64,000 nucleotides of DNA, taken from NCBI RefSeq assembly GCF_024323335.1, contig NC_066583.1, positions 410,018,031-410,082,030 of the forward strand, written 5' to 3'. The stretch is from Lathyrus oleraceus. Lineage: Eukaryota; Streptophyta; Magnoliopsida; Fabales; Fabaceae. The translations under genes and the position numbers were made by a program. Position 1 is the first letter of the stretch; every line of letters starts with the position of its first letter. The notes beneath the pieces are model-generated. The model was not told the origin of the DNA. It ran no database searches and saw only the letters and a list, made by a program, of their open reading frames with translations. Below, piece by piece: positions 1-12,100 of this stretch.

Positions 1-358
1 GAACTGATCCTCTTCTTTATCCTCCACAGCCCCAAAGAAAGGAGAAAACTGAGTTTCCTTCAGAATGTTGCCAACATGACCCGGGCCACTGCCTGCAGCA
101 AAACAAGACCACCACCATTATTGATGAATACACCACCATTAATTTCCTTCCTTTTGGGATCGCCACCACCCCTAGAACCCCAGGACCATGGTTAGAGTTA
201 CCCTCTTGACTATTTCCATTATTGGCAATCGAAGCCAGCTCAAGCTTCTCCACCTTCTCAGCGATTGCTTTCTGCTCCATGGCGAACCCTTGCATGGCGT
301 TGATCAACTCACTCATCTTCTCTTTCAGCTCGAGAATGTCAGCGTTGGATGGATCCAT
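1..358 (-). pseudogene. gag N-terminus, second (left) copy of element A, cut by window edge
   Basis: The minus strand from the ATG at 358 encodes MDPSNADILELKEKMSEL and so on, the same coiled-coil-like gag N-terminus as at 6901 in the right copy. A one-base difference near 178 (AACCCC against AACCACC in the right copy) adds a private frameshift, and the shared frameshift around 100-120 is also present. The reading frame is therefore broken. The copy runs off the window at base 1, which corresponds to 6543 in the right copy. Confidence 0.85.
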
Positions 359-1664
359 CAGTTTGGGCTTGTTGCGTTTGGTAAAGTATCTGTACGGACG
401 AGTTACGTGCAGAAGGATGATTCTGCGTGCGCGAGCAATGATTCCTTTAACAACCAAACACGTTAGAAACCGAAACCTGCAAAATAGAGGACAAGTTATT
501 ATGATTCATGCATGAATGCAATGTTTATCCGTATGAGGAACATTCTTTCCTTCGATCCTGGCTTCATTGAGACGGATAATAATTCGACAACAACATTCTG
601 ACATCAGATCTCTCTCAACCAGAATCTCAATCATGAATGTACTCTGCATATGGATAAACATGAGTTAGATGCGGGTAAATGCAAAATGGGAATGATGCAG
701 ATGCGTGAATGCAATTCATAGTGCCATCCTCCAAGACATCTGAACATCAACTGTACTGGATTTCGGTCTCATAACTGATCACAACCATCCAAAGGACTAA
801 GTAACCACAAACCCAACTCGGGGAATCCGAAATAAACGGAACCGGAGGATACATCACCATCATCATAGGAAAGTCACTGAACGGATAGCAACGAGATCAT
901 CTGAACAAGGAACCCCAAATCTGACCCGAGGAATCCGAAATAAACGGAACCCGCTAATAAATACCACAGACAGAACTCCGGCGTGTCAGAAATAAATATC
1001 CATAAATCCAACTTATAAATAGAACCCAGATCACGAACCGAACCAAAGTCACCATCAAAAAGTCACCAAAAGAACCTGTACCTGTAGGAACCAAGCCCCT
1101 CCCCTCACAGGTGTATTCTAATAAGGTCATCCTAAGGCGGATAATCGGTCTTGACAATCGGACAAGACACTCAACGGGTTTGCCCTTTCGGGTGTGTCGT
1201 GCAGCTCTCATAAGACCATCTAAACCAAAAATCCGGTAAAGAACGGTCACCAAAGTCAACAGCTCAAAAGAGATAACCCAACCATAGTGGAAACTCCACA
1301 AGGAAGAGTTCTCTCAAAAGAACCTCGTCCGGCTGTGGTATGTCACGTCGCAACAACATGTTGATCTAACATGTGAGGAAACATGAGACCACATAATCCT
1401 AGGTGTATACTCGGGCTTGGGTTTTAGCCCCACTCAGAACACCCACCCCCAAAATCAGAGGAACCACACCTGCCCAGAATCCAGCACAGTGATAACATGA
1501 TGCATGCAAACATATATGCAAATATACATAGAATCACAGTATAATAATCACAAATGCAATAAATAAAGCAGTAAAAAGCAACCCAAACTACCCTAAAAAC
1601 TATGCTAGAGAGCGCTAGGATTGACCCGCTTAGGGAAGATGGACCAGCAAGAGGTCAACTTCAA
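359..1664 (-). other. Untranslated leader of element A, left copy
   Basis: This leader lies between PBS and gag and is collinear with 6902-7071 plus 14765-15900. It contains two degenerate copies of a unit with 'gaatccgaaataaacgga' (about 830 and 930). It preserves the uninterrupted sequence at 518-528 where element E sits in the other copy. The longest minus-strand frame (954-1301, 115 aa) has no recognisable domain and I do not call it a gene. Confidence 0.75.
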
Positions 1665-1682
1665 TCCCCAGCAGAGTCGTCA
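1665..1682 (-). other. Primer binding site, element A left copy
   Basis: The minus strand reads TGACGACTCTGCTGGGGA. It matches the tRNA-Arg-type PBS used by Ogre elements (exact form TGGCGACTCTGCTGGGGA at 36425-36442) except at position 3. Two bases separate it from the LTR. Confidence 0.85.
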
Positions 1683-1684
1683 GC

Positions 1685-4600
1685 TGTCGCAACGCAAAAA
1701 ACAACCGGCGGGGAAAATACAGAGCAGCCACCGACGCTATTCATCCTATGACGGAAAGGGAGCGCAGGACTAACCTAAGAAAGGGAAAGGAACGGTCTTA
1801 CAACCAGAGATTACAAGGTACGGGAGTCGGTTACGCATGGGGAAGGTGTTAGCACCCCTCACGTCTGCCGTACTCGACGGGATCCACGCTCAAAAGATAG
1901 CTCAAAGGAAAGGAAAGGGTTGCTAATAAACCGCTCAAAGAAACTACACAAACTGGAATGATAAACAGGTGGGGGAGAGAAAGAAGACGGAGGAAGTGGA
2001 CTCGGCAGGATGTTGCATCCTGGGCCTACGTAGTTTGTCAGAAACAAACATCGGAGTCAACGTAGTTCGGGAAAGGGAGACATGCTCGCTAAGACATCGC
2101 ATCTTATGCCTACGTATCTCCTCTATCCAGAGGAGAATCAGAGCATTCGTAGCTCGGCTAACGCACGCTGAAACAAGACACCAAAAAGGGACGCTGAGAC
2201 GTCAAAAGAAACACCCAAAAGGAAACAGAATGCCAATATATGGACTTAAACCCGACTCCCAATAATAACAAAAAAGGAAACAGAATGCCAATACATGGAC
2301 TTACACCTGACTCCTAACAATAACAAAAAGGAAACAGAATGCCAATACATGGACTTACATCCGACTCCTAACAATAACAAACGCTAACCAGCGAACACCA
2401 AAGAAAAGGGTCATCAGAACAAACCCCAACAGAGTAACCAAATACCCAAAATAACTCCCGATATGTATAACCAATCACCACAAATGAACCACAAAGATGA
2501 ACCCCAATATGAACCCCAATATGAATAACAATCATCACGAATGAACCCTAAATGAATAACAATCATCACAAATGAACCCCGAGATGAACCCCAAATGAAT
2601 AACAATCATCACGAATGAACCCCAAAGATGAACCCCAATATGAATAACAATCATCACAAATGAACCCCGAAGATGAACCCCAAAGATGAACCCCAAATGG
2701 ATAACAGGTAACCAAAGTGAACCCCAACTAGTGAACCCCGACTAATAACAGAAGAAATTCCCCAAGGTACGAACATACCACTCACACACGCTGAACAAAC
2801 GGGTACTCACACCAACGCCAGCAAATGTCGGAAACAAAAGACTCGAAACGGTAAACACAAGTCGAGAATAAGGGTGAACACACGCGAAAACAAAGAAAAG
2901 GGTGAACAAACAGAGACTCAAAGAAAAAAGGTGCCCGGAGAGATTGCTCACAAACTCCTGACTATGTATCTCATCTGGTATGAGAATCAGGGCAACGTAG
3001 TTCCCCTTACCATGGGTAAAACACTCTCCTAACCAGAGACCAGGGAAACAACAAACTAATAGGGAGACTGAAACTCGAGCCTAATAGTTGTCATGCAATC
3101 AATATCCCTAAGTCGAGGTCTCTAACAAGAATTTGACTCACACAGGAAGCGAGTCAACTCAAGTCCAAACTCTTCATACGTTCAACTTCCTCAGAAGCAA
3201 ATCGTACGACTCCTACAGAAATGAAGATGAGAAGAGGAAAGCAAATAACCGCACCAACACAAGTGAACATGCATCACACACTATATCCATACAAGAGTCT
3301 CAAACAGTGGGTGGGCTTTAGTCAAGAGGGGTCATATCAACCTCGACAAACAAGCCAAACTGTGAGGGTAATTTGTAGCTCTTAACCACTGACATTGAAC
3401 GTCAGGGTGAGCAGATCAAAATGGTAAAGAGGATGAGACCTCATAGCTCTAAACCCTGGCCAGGGTGAGCTCATGACACAGAAAGCGCGGGGATCCAGAA
3501 AGTGTGATCCTTTTCCACTTGACAGACTTTGGACAAAAGATCTGGGGCACATGTTCAGAAGCATCAGCACGTAGTGCGAGCATAAAGAACGACACACTGA
3601 ATAACGGGGGATTGGCTACTAATCCCTTTTATCCGTCAATTGCCTCTTCTCTTGGAGGTCTTATCAAATAACACATGCCTCTTCTTGGAGGTCTTTGGGC
3701 ACAATTTTAAACAAACACAAACAGAGTCTCTGAAGGAGGACTTGCCAGCAAAATGCCTGCCAAAAAGGTGACAGGACTTAACACTACATGAAGTAAGAAG
3801 CTAACTACCGAAGTGGTGTGTCAACCATAATCCAATGCTCAAGCAAGAGCTAAAGCAAGTAAGCAACTAAGGTGCCTGTACAAAGACTAAACAGTTAGTA
3901 CTTCAGTTGTAAAATCAGAAAACAAGCAGTGAAACCCTCTAATAGTTACACAATTCAATGCATTAGTGCCCTAGCACTCAAACAAGCTCATGAGCTCACC
4001 ACATCAATTAAAACCCTACAAAACAAAAATAGGTCAGAACTCAATGCATTTGTATCTCACAAGGTGAGAACAAACCCAATCATCAATGATGAGTATCCAC
4101 CTGAAACAACAAAACAAAGTTAGTTTATGTACAAGACTCAAAACCTAACCAAATGACCAATCCAGGACCCATCCTTTTGCACATCACACATTCAAACACT
4201 CCCTCCAATGTCCTCAAAAGGACCAGCATCAAATCAATAATCAAGTGCCTCAACTGGTCTATGTAATGTAATGACCAAAAATATGCACAAAATGAACTTC
4301 CAATTTAGAAAATTCATATCAAATCATAAATGCATGCAATGACTTTGGCATTTTTTGTATAATTTCTTTATGCCATGAATGTTCGATATGCAAAAGATCA
4401 AGTCCAGAATGATTCAAATGCCATGTGAACAAAAATGCACCAATTCAATGTCAAAAATGTGACACCAATTGTCACATTTTTCTCCATGTGTCAAAAATGA
4501 TGATAACATGTGAGAAAAAATCCAAACCAGTGACCAATAATTCATGTCATGTATGAATGTAATGTATGTAAAAAATTGGATCAAAAAGCTCAAAATTGAA

Positions 4601-5090
4601 GATTTCACAATGCATTGAATGCACTAGGTCAATTTGGCACAACATTGATTCAAAAATTCCCACATAAAAATCCAAACATCAACAATTCTTGAATTTAATG
4701 CCATTAAAAAATAGACACAAATACAAAACTCTGAAAAAAAATTGGGACTCAATTGGACTATTTTTGGATTTTTTATGATTTAAACAAAATGACCAAAATA
4801 ATTGAAATAAAATGGAAAATGGAGGGAAACGATTTATTTGAATTAAAACAGAATAATCAGGAACCACAGGATCTGGCACGCTCCTAAGATCAACGCTCCA
4901 CATTTAAATTCATGAAACACAGCGTTTCATTAAACCAGTCACACGCTCAATCAGCGTTCAACGCACGCGTGGCTCTAGTCAAACGCATCTCCTCCAATCA
5001 CTTTGCCACGCAGTAAACCACATGGCGCACACATCATCCAAACCCTAACATAACACAGATGTCGGAGCTGCGCTCCGGTCATCTTCCCCG
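1685..5090 (-). repeat. Truncated LTR of element A (left copy, R-U5 side)
   Basis: It begins TGTCGCAACG on the plus strand next to the PBS and is collinear with 15921-19324 at a few percent divergence. It stops after 'catcttcccc' at 5089 with weak similarity to about 5106. The U3 region and the TATA box present in the full copy at 19974 are missing. It contains short tandem repeats: three roughly 58-bp units around 2215-2380 and roughly 31-bp units built on 'aatgaaccccaaatgaataac' words around 2480-2740. It also carries three conserved hairpin blocks (2025-2068, 2110-2152, 2962-3000). Confidence 0.9.
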
Positions 5091-5106
5091 ATGAACATGA
5101 GGTGGC
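5090..5106. other. Breakpoint of tandem duplication inside element A
   Basis: Left of this point is LTR interior sequence matching 19324 and below. Right of it is gag sequence continuing to 5166. In one continuous element these two positions are about 6.5 kb apart once E is removed. The LTR copies match exactly up to 5089 and only loosely over 5090-5106, so the breakpoint is known to within about 17 bases. Confidence 0.8.
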
Positions 5107-5165
5107 CCTTACAATGGACCATTACGTTTCGGGCAAAACGCATGGCTTTCATGCAAACAGAAATA

Positions 5166-6901
5166 TTACTCTTCACGCAAACTGACATTGATGATCTTTT
5201 CGGCCTTCCAGTTCTGTATCTCCATTTTCGGTACGCACGGTTTTATCCACGAGTCGAGCTCGCAGTCACTGTCAGTCTCTTCACCCACAGACATTGTGGT
5301 CCTCGCATGATCCACATCCGTCACCCCGATTTTACTTTTATCCTCAGAAATTACATTCACCCCCACCTGACCATGCGTCGACATGGGATTAGCATTAACA
5401 TTCGGCGATGGTTCAAAATTGATGGCCTTGGAATCCACCAAGTCTTGGACAACATGCTTAAAGGCTTTACAACCCTCAACATTATGCACGGGAGCACCAG
5501 AATGGAACTCACACTTGACGTTCTCATCATAACTTGCAGGCCTCTGATCTGGTCTTAACGGAGCTAACGTCCTCAACTGTACCAACCCGAGATCCTTCAA
5601 TTTCTTCAACAAAAGGGCATATGTCATGGGTGGCCTATCAAACTGGCGATCTTCCATCCTTCCCCTAACTTGGTACCCAGCCCTTTGTGTTCTCTGCTGA
5701 AATGGCTGTTGTTGTTGTTGTTGTTGTGCGGGTTGATTATCAGCAGGAATCGTTACTGCAGCAGTATGCTGGTAGTAATGATTCCTACCGTGTCCTCTCT
5801 GAGCATACACAGCACTCGAGTCACCCTCTTTCTTGCGCTGACCATTTCCGAAGGGCTTCTTCAATCCAGACGACGGAACATTTCCCTGTATTTTTCCCAT
5901 TTTCAACCAGCTTTCAATCCTTTCACCAGCCACTACTATGTCCGCAAAACCTGTAACTGGACATCCCACCATCCTCTTAGCAAAAGTCCCCTGAAGAGTA
6001 CCCATGAACAAATCAGACATCTCTCAATCCACTAATGGGGGTTGAACCCTGGCGGCCAACTCTCTCCACCTTTGTGCATACTCTTTAAACCCCTCGTTCG
6101 GCTTTTGAGACATACCCTGCAACTAGGTACGGCTTGGTGCCATGTCAGCGTTAAATTGATATTGCTTGAAGAAAGCATCCCCCAAATCTTGCCAGCTCTT
6201 TATATCTGACGATCTTAGCTTGGTATACCACTCGAGAGACCCGCCAGATAAGCTATCCTGGAAAAAGTACATCCAGAGCTTCTGATCCATGGTGTAGGCA
6301 GATATCTTTCGAACAAAGGCCTGAAGATGAGTTTCCGGGCAAGAACTTCCATTGTACTTATCAAACGTGGGCACCTTGAACTTCTGTGGGATCACAATCC
6401 CCTCAACCAGCCCCATATTTGTCATGTTAATAGTCCCAGGAGTGGTATGGCTTTCCAGAGCCCTAATCTTTTCTGCCAGTACCTGAATCTCTTTGTTCGG
6501 CGGTTGAACACCATACTGACCAAACTGCTCGTTCAACATAGAGAACTGATCCTCTTCTTTATCCTCCACAGCCCCAAAGAAAGGAGAAAACTGAGTTTCC
6601 TTCAGAATGTTGCCAACATGACCCGGGCCACTGCCTGCAGCAAAACAAGACCACCACCATTATTGATGAATACACCACCATTAATTGCCTTCCTTTTGGG
6701 ATCGCCACCACCCCTAGAACCACCAGGACCATGGTTGGAGTTACCCTCTTGACTATTGCCATTATTGGCAATCGAAGCCAGCTCAAGCTTCTCCACCTTC
6801 TCAGCGATTGCTTTCTGCTCCATGGCGAACCCTTGCATGGCGTTGATCAACTCACTCATCTTCTCTTTCAGCTCGAGAATGTCAGCGTTGGATGGATCCA
6901 T
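5166..6901 (-). pseudogene. gag: gag of element A (Tat/Ogre type), broken
   Basis: Gag forms the particle that packages the element's RNA. The minus-strand frame starts MDPSNADILELKEKM at 6901 with a heptad-rich N-terminus. It then contains the retrotransposon gag core (residues around FKVPTFDKYNGSSCPETHL, 6380-6310, and LEWYTKLRSSDIKSWQDLGD, 6240-6170), a Q-rich stretch (about 5735-5700) and a short Cys/His zinc-like motif CEFHSGAPVHNVEGC (5520-5470). It is broken by a frameshift near 6640-6690, TAG at 6123-6125 and TGA at 6024-6026, and ends at TAA 5166. The two internal stops are consistent with C-to-T changes. The frameshift also exists in the left copy, so it predates the duplication. 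Protease and pol are not joined to this copy. Confidence 0.85.
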
Positions 6902-7071
6902 CAGTTTGGGCTTGTTGCGTTTGGTAAAGTATCTGTACGGACGAGTTACGTGCAGAAGGATGATTCTGCGTGCGCGAGCAATGATTCCTGTAACAACCAA
7001 ACACGTTAGAAACCGACACCTGCAAAATAGAGGACAAGTTATTATGATTCATGCATGAATGCAATGTTTAT
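6902..7071 (-). other. Leader of element A, right copy, gag-proximal part
   Basis: This stretch continues the leader homologous to 359-528. It ends at the E insertion point, and the last five bases TTTAT (7067-7071) are the left target duplication. The minus-strand frame is open upstream of the gag ATG and encodes a stretch resembling that upstream of the gag ATG in element B. Confidence 0.75.
7067..7071. repeat. Target site duplication of E, left (TTTAT)
   Basis: TTTAT directly precedes the TG of the E LTR and is repeated at 14760-14764. The paralogous uninterrupted sequence near 520 has a single TTTAT. Confidence 0.95.
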
Positions 7072-7199
7072 TGTAACACCCCGATAAAAATAAGCTAATT
7101 ATTTAATTTAAGTTAATATTATATTTATTAATTTAATTAAATAATTGGAATTATTGGATTATTATTATTATTATTATTGGAATAATAATTATTGGAAAA

Positions 7200-7208
7200 T
7201 ATATATAA
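7200..7208 (+). promoter_or_regulatory. TATA box of E 5' LTR
   Basis: TATATATAA lies about 130 bp into the LTR and is identical in the 3' LTR (12934-12942). If used, U3 is short and the rest of the LTR is transcribed. Confidence 0.6.
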
Positions 7209-7652
7209 GTTGGAAATAAGAAAAAGAGTTCCATTTTGGTAAAAAGAGTTTTCACGTGAAAGCAGAGAAGCGGCTGAAAAGAGGAAAAGGGCAAAGAGGC
7301 AGAGCAAGAGGAAGAAGGTTGGAGAAGAGAAAAGCTTGAAGCTTAAAGATTCGCCGGATTAACTCAGGTAAGGGGGGTTTATCGTCGTTTAATGGGTATT
7401 ATGGGTTAACATGTAATGGGTAGTGATAAACCGTTGAATTGACCCTAATTGGGATGTTGAATGCTGAAGAATTGTGTTGGATAAGTTGTGTTAAAGCTGT
7501 AATTGAATCTGTATTTGTGTGAGTTGTGATTTCCCGAACGTATAGCTTTTTACGGAATCGGAATCGGAGGTCCGGAAGTCCTCCAACGGCGGAAAATGCG
7601 GAGAATTCTGCATTCTGCTTCGTGTTAGCGCAGGAACAGCTTTCTGTCTTGC

Positions 7653-7831
7653 GTTAACCGGTTAACCCAGGGTGTTAACCGGTTAACACTGTTAGGAATT
7701 ATGAAATATTGCTGTTTTGCTTGCATTAACCGGTTAACCCAGGGCGTTAACCGGTTAACACTGTTAAGTTTTGCCAGGAAGCGTGTTTTGGTCTGCGTTA
7801 ACCGGTTAACCCAGGGCGTTAACTGGTTAAC
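7653..7831 (+). repeat. Array of palindromes in E 5' LTR
   Basis: Six copies of GTTAACCGGTTAAC occur in three pairs: 7653-7666 and 7674-7687, 7725-7738 and 7746-7759, 7797-7810 and 7818-7831. Each pair is joined by CCAGGG(T/C)and pairs recur about every 72 bp. Copies 3 and 6 each carry one substitution here; all six are perfect in the other LTR. Confidence 0.95.
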
Positions 7832-9029
7832 ACTGTTGGAAATTGGAAAAATTGATATTTTAATGTTGTGAACATAATTGGTGATTGGCCTATATCGGTG
7901 TGTGATATAGTAGGGATTATTTCCCGTTGTTTTGAGTAGGATAGGTATTAGTAGAGTGTGCTAATACTGTGATTGAATTATTTGGCATGACATGATATGA
8001 TTATGTGATAAATATGCTGATGATGTGTGAAAATATGCATAATGTTGTGAATGTATATATTATGTATGTGTTGGTGAATGGACTGTTTTATGGCTTAGAG
8101 TGTGAGCATATGTCCATTGTGGATTGTTGTTGATGATGTTGCATTGCTAGGTGAATTAGCATGCATATTGTGGCCTTTATGGTGGTAGCTAATTCCCATG
8201 GTGAGGAATTAGTGAGTAAATCATTGTGGATTGTTGTTGATGTTTGCATGCTAGGTGATTAGCGTGCATAGCATAGCCCTTGGGGTGGTAGCTAATTCCC
8301 ATGGTGAGGAATTAGTGAGTGAGTCACTAGGTCTCAAATGAGTGGGACTAGTGGGCTTGGTAGCCGTATCTGGATTTGATCGGTGAGGTTGAACTATATG
8401 TTCACGAACAGTCGGTACCGCATGCATGGAGTCTCATTGCATAATGTATGTATGGCGTATAATATGAATGGATGTATTCCAATATTATACGTGTGTTTGT
8501 GTTGGCATTGAGTATGAGTATGAATTGTGTTGGTATTGAGTATGATAATTGAGTTGATGTGCCGTTACTGAATGCGTGATATGATTAGGGTGATTAACGT
8601 GTTATTTACTTAACATTTCATGATATTCTATAATGCTTTTTATATCGATTGAGGAACTCACCCTTACAACTATTTTTCAGGTAACGAGCAGTGATTGAGT
8701 AGGAGCTAGTACTTGAAGTCTAGTGTAGTTCCTTAGTGGGTCATGCTCTGGTAGATGTAACATCGGGATGGGATGTTTTAAATGTTTTGTTGTTGGTTGT
8801 GAACCAGTTTACATGTAATATGCTACATGTTTTGCATGATTGATTTAATCTCTATCCGCTGTGTATTGTGCAAATGCTTTATGTTTTGAATTAATAAAAG
8901 AGCATGACAGTTATTATGGTGAATGGTGTGAAGTGTTTGTGTGACACCCTTAATTGCACTTTTACTCTGATGTATATATTTGTTGTTTTAATTAAATAAT
9001 TGGGGTAATTTAGGAGGGTGTTACATTAG

Positions 9030-9041
9030 TGGTATCAGAGC
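9030..9041 (+). other. Primer binding site of E (initiator tRNA-Met)
   Basis: TGGTATCAGAGC follows the LTR end (9025) after four bases. This is the usual PBS of chromoviruses, complementary to the 3' end of initiator tRNA-Met. Confidence 0.95.
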
Positions 9042-9151
9042 ATAGTCGGTCGAGTCGAGTCGTAATTATTCTGTTTCCCCTGTACGGGATAGGTGTTGTG
9101 TAACCCTATCAGTACTTATTGTTTTAGCTTGTTGGGTTTTTCAGAATAGAG

Positions 9152-12100
9152 ATGGCTGGAAGAGGTAGAGATGATGCTGCGATTGCTGAGGCTCTGGGTA
9201 TGCTAGCTGGAGTACTTGGAGGGAATCCGAATGTTGTGGGAATGGGAGCTGCTCGTCAACTGAGTGAGTTCCAGAAGAACAATCCTCCAATGTTCAAGGG
9301 AGCATACGATCCAGATGGTGCTCAGAAGTGGTTGAAGGAGATCGAGAGGATCTTCCGAGTGACTGAGTGTGCCGATAACCAGAAGGTCAGGTTCGGTACG
9401 CATATGCTGTCAGAGGAAGCAGATGATTGGTGGGTTGCTACCCGCACTGAGTTGGAAGCTGCTGGGAGTGCTGAGATCACTTGGGCGGTGTTCAGAGAGA
9501 GATTCCTGAGGAAGTACTTTCCAGAGGATGTCATAGGAAAGAAAGAGATAGAGTTCTTGGAATTGAAGCAGGGCAACCGGTCTGTTACTGAGTATGCTGC
9601 TAAGTTCACAGAGCTATCGAAGTATTACACTCCCTATGATGAGGCTACTGGGGAATTTTCAAAATGTGTGAAGTTTGAGAACGGGTTGCGTCCCGAGATC
9701 AAGCAGGCTATTGGGTATCAGCGGATTAGAGTGTTTTCCGATTTGGTTGACTGTTGCAGGATTTTTGAACAGGATACCAAGGCCAGAGCGGAGAGCTATC
9801 AGCAGAGGGTTGATAGGAAAGGCAAGAATCAGAATGATCGTGGGAAACCGTATGCAGCTGGCAAAGGTTTCCAGAGACAGAGTGGGATGAAGAGGCCTAG
9901 TGGGGGAGACTCCAGTGCCCCTGCTAAGTGTTTCAGATGTGGACAGGCTGGACATCGTATCCATGAGTGTACCAGTAATGAGAAGAAGTGTTTTAAGTGT
10001 GGAAAAGGTGGGCACTTGGCTGCAGAGTGCCGGTTGAAGACTGTGACTTGTTTCAACTGTGGAGAGGTGGGTCATATCAGTCCACAGTGTCCTAAGCCGA
10101 AGAGAGAGAACCAGTCGGGAGGCAAGGTCTTTGCTTTATCGGGTTCTGAGACTTCTGCAGATGATCGTTTGATCCGAGGTACGTGTTATATTAATGGCTT
10201 TCCTCTTGTAGCTATTATTGACACAGGTGCGACTCATTCCTTTATATCTTTGGATTGTGCTGTGAAACTTAAGTTAGAGATATCTGAGATGCATGGAAGT
10301 ATGGTGATTGATACTCCTGCGAAGGGTTCAGTGACTACTACTTCAGTTTGTTTAAATTGTCCTTTGAGTATTTTTGGTAGAGACTTTGGAATGGACCTAG
10401 TGTGTCTTCCACTAGTGCAGATTGATGTTATTCTGGGTATGAACTGGTTGGTGTGTAACCGAGTTTATATCAACTGTTTTGATAAGACTGTGATCTTTCC
10501 TGAGATTGAGGAAGGAAAGGATTTGTTTCTATCAGCAAGGCAGGTGAATGAGGAAGTAGCAGATGGGGCAGAGTTGTTTATGCTGTTAGCGACTTTGGAG
10601 GCTAAAGATAAACTGGTGATTTGCGATCTAGCTGTGGTGTGTGATTTTCCTGATGTGTTTCCGGAAGAAGTGAATGAATTACCGCCAGAGCGTGAAGTTG
10701 AGTTCTCGATTGATTTGGTACCTGGTACTAGGCCGGTGTCAATGGCTCCGTACCGTATGTCTGCTGTTGAGTTAACTGAATTGAAGAGTCAGTTGGAAGA
10801 TCTGTTGGATAAGAAATTTATTCGTCCGAGTGTGTCACCGTGGGGTGCACCAGTATTATTGGTTAAGAAGAAAGAAGGTACTATGAGGTTGTGTGTGGAC
10901 TACAGGCAACTGAATAAAGTGACGATCAAGAATCGGTATCCTTTGCCGAGGATTGATGATTTGATGGATCAGTTGGTTGGTGCGAGTCTGTTCAGCAAAA
11001 TAGATTTGAGATCTGGGTATCATCAGATACGTGTGAAAACTGAGGATATTCAGAAGACTGCTTTCAGAACAAGGTATGGACATTATGAGTATTCTGTAAT
11101 GCCTTTTGGTGTGACTAATGCGCCTGGAGTGTTTATGGAGTATATGAATAGGATTTTCCATCCGTACCTAGACAAGTTTGTTGTGGTGTTTATTGACGAT
11201 ATTTTGGTGTATTCGAAATCTGAAGAAGAGCATGCTGAGCATTTGAGAGTGGTTTTAGGAGTTCTACGAGAAAAGAAGTTATTTGCTAAATTGTCCAAGT
11301 GTGAATTTTGGTTAGAAGAGGTTAGTTTTCTTGGTCATGTAATTTCAAGAGGTGGTGTTGCTGTTGATCCTTCTAAGATAGAAGCGGTATCTAAGTGGGA
11401 AGCTCCGAAGTCAGTTTCTGAGATAAGGAGTTTTCTTGGACTTGCAGGATATTATAGGAAGTTCATTGAGGGATTTTCTAAGTTGGCGTTACCGTTGACG
11501 ATGTTGACTAGAAAGGGGCAAGCGTTTGTTTGGGACTCAAAATGTGAAGAAGGTTTCCAAGAGTTAAAGAGAAGGTTAACTATTGCTCCTATTCTGATAT
11601 TACCGAGTCCGTCAGAACCATTTGAGGTTTACTGTGATGCTTCATTGTTGGGTTTGGGTGGTGTGTTGATGCAGAATAAGCAGGTTATAGCGTATGCTTC
11701 GAGACAGCTGAGGGTTCATGAGAGGAACTATCCGACACATGATTTAGAGTTGGCAGCTGTGGTATTTGTTCTGAAGTTATGGAGGCATTACTTGTACGGG
11801 TCAAGATTTGAGGTTTTCAGTGACCATAAAAGTTTAAAGTATTTGTTTGATCAGAAAGAGCTGAATATGAGACAGAGGAGATGGTTAGAGTTTCTGAAGG
11901 ATTATGACTTTGGTTTGAATTACCATCCGGGTAAAGCAAACGTAGTGGCTGATGCATTGAGTCGGAAATCATTGCATATGTCTATGTTAATGGTTAAGGA
12001 ATTGGATTTAATTGAGCAGTTTAGAGACTTGAGTTTGGTGTGTGAGAGTACTCACAATAGTGTTAAATTGGGAATGTTGAAGTTAACAAGTAGTATTCTG

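Larger units (their letters stand above)
7072..9025 (+). repeat. 5' LTR of element E
   Basis: It runs from TGTAACACC to GGTGTTACA with imperfect terminal inverted repeats. It contains an AT-rich start, a TATA box at 7200, six copies of a 14-bp palindrome at 7653-7831 and a roughly 115-bp near-duplicate pair around 8100-8330 (words 'gtggtagctaattcccatgg'). Confidence 0.95.

Noticed and set aside
954..1301. 115-aa minus-strand ORF, duplicated at 15190-15537
   Set aside because: It persists only because the leader is duplicated; no domain, and conservation is not higher than the flanks.
1..5090. Independent second A-type element inserted beside the first
   Set aside because: There is no LTR terminus or target duplication at 5090, and the order matches a tandem duplication of one segment.
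9030..9041. tRNA gene fragment
   Set aside because: This is the initiator-Met primer binding site only; no cloverleaf follows. The same holds for the tRNA-Arg-type sites at 1665, 15901, 36425 and 48961.
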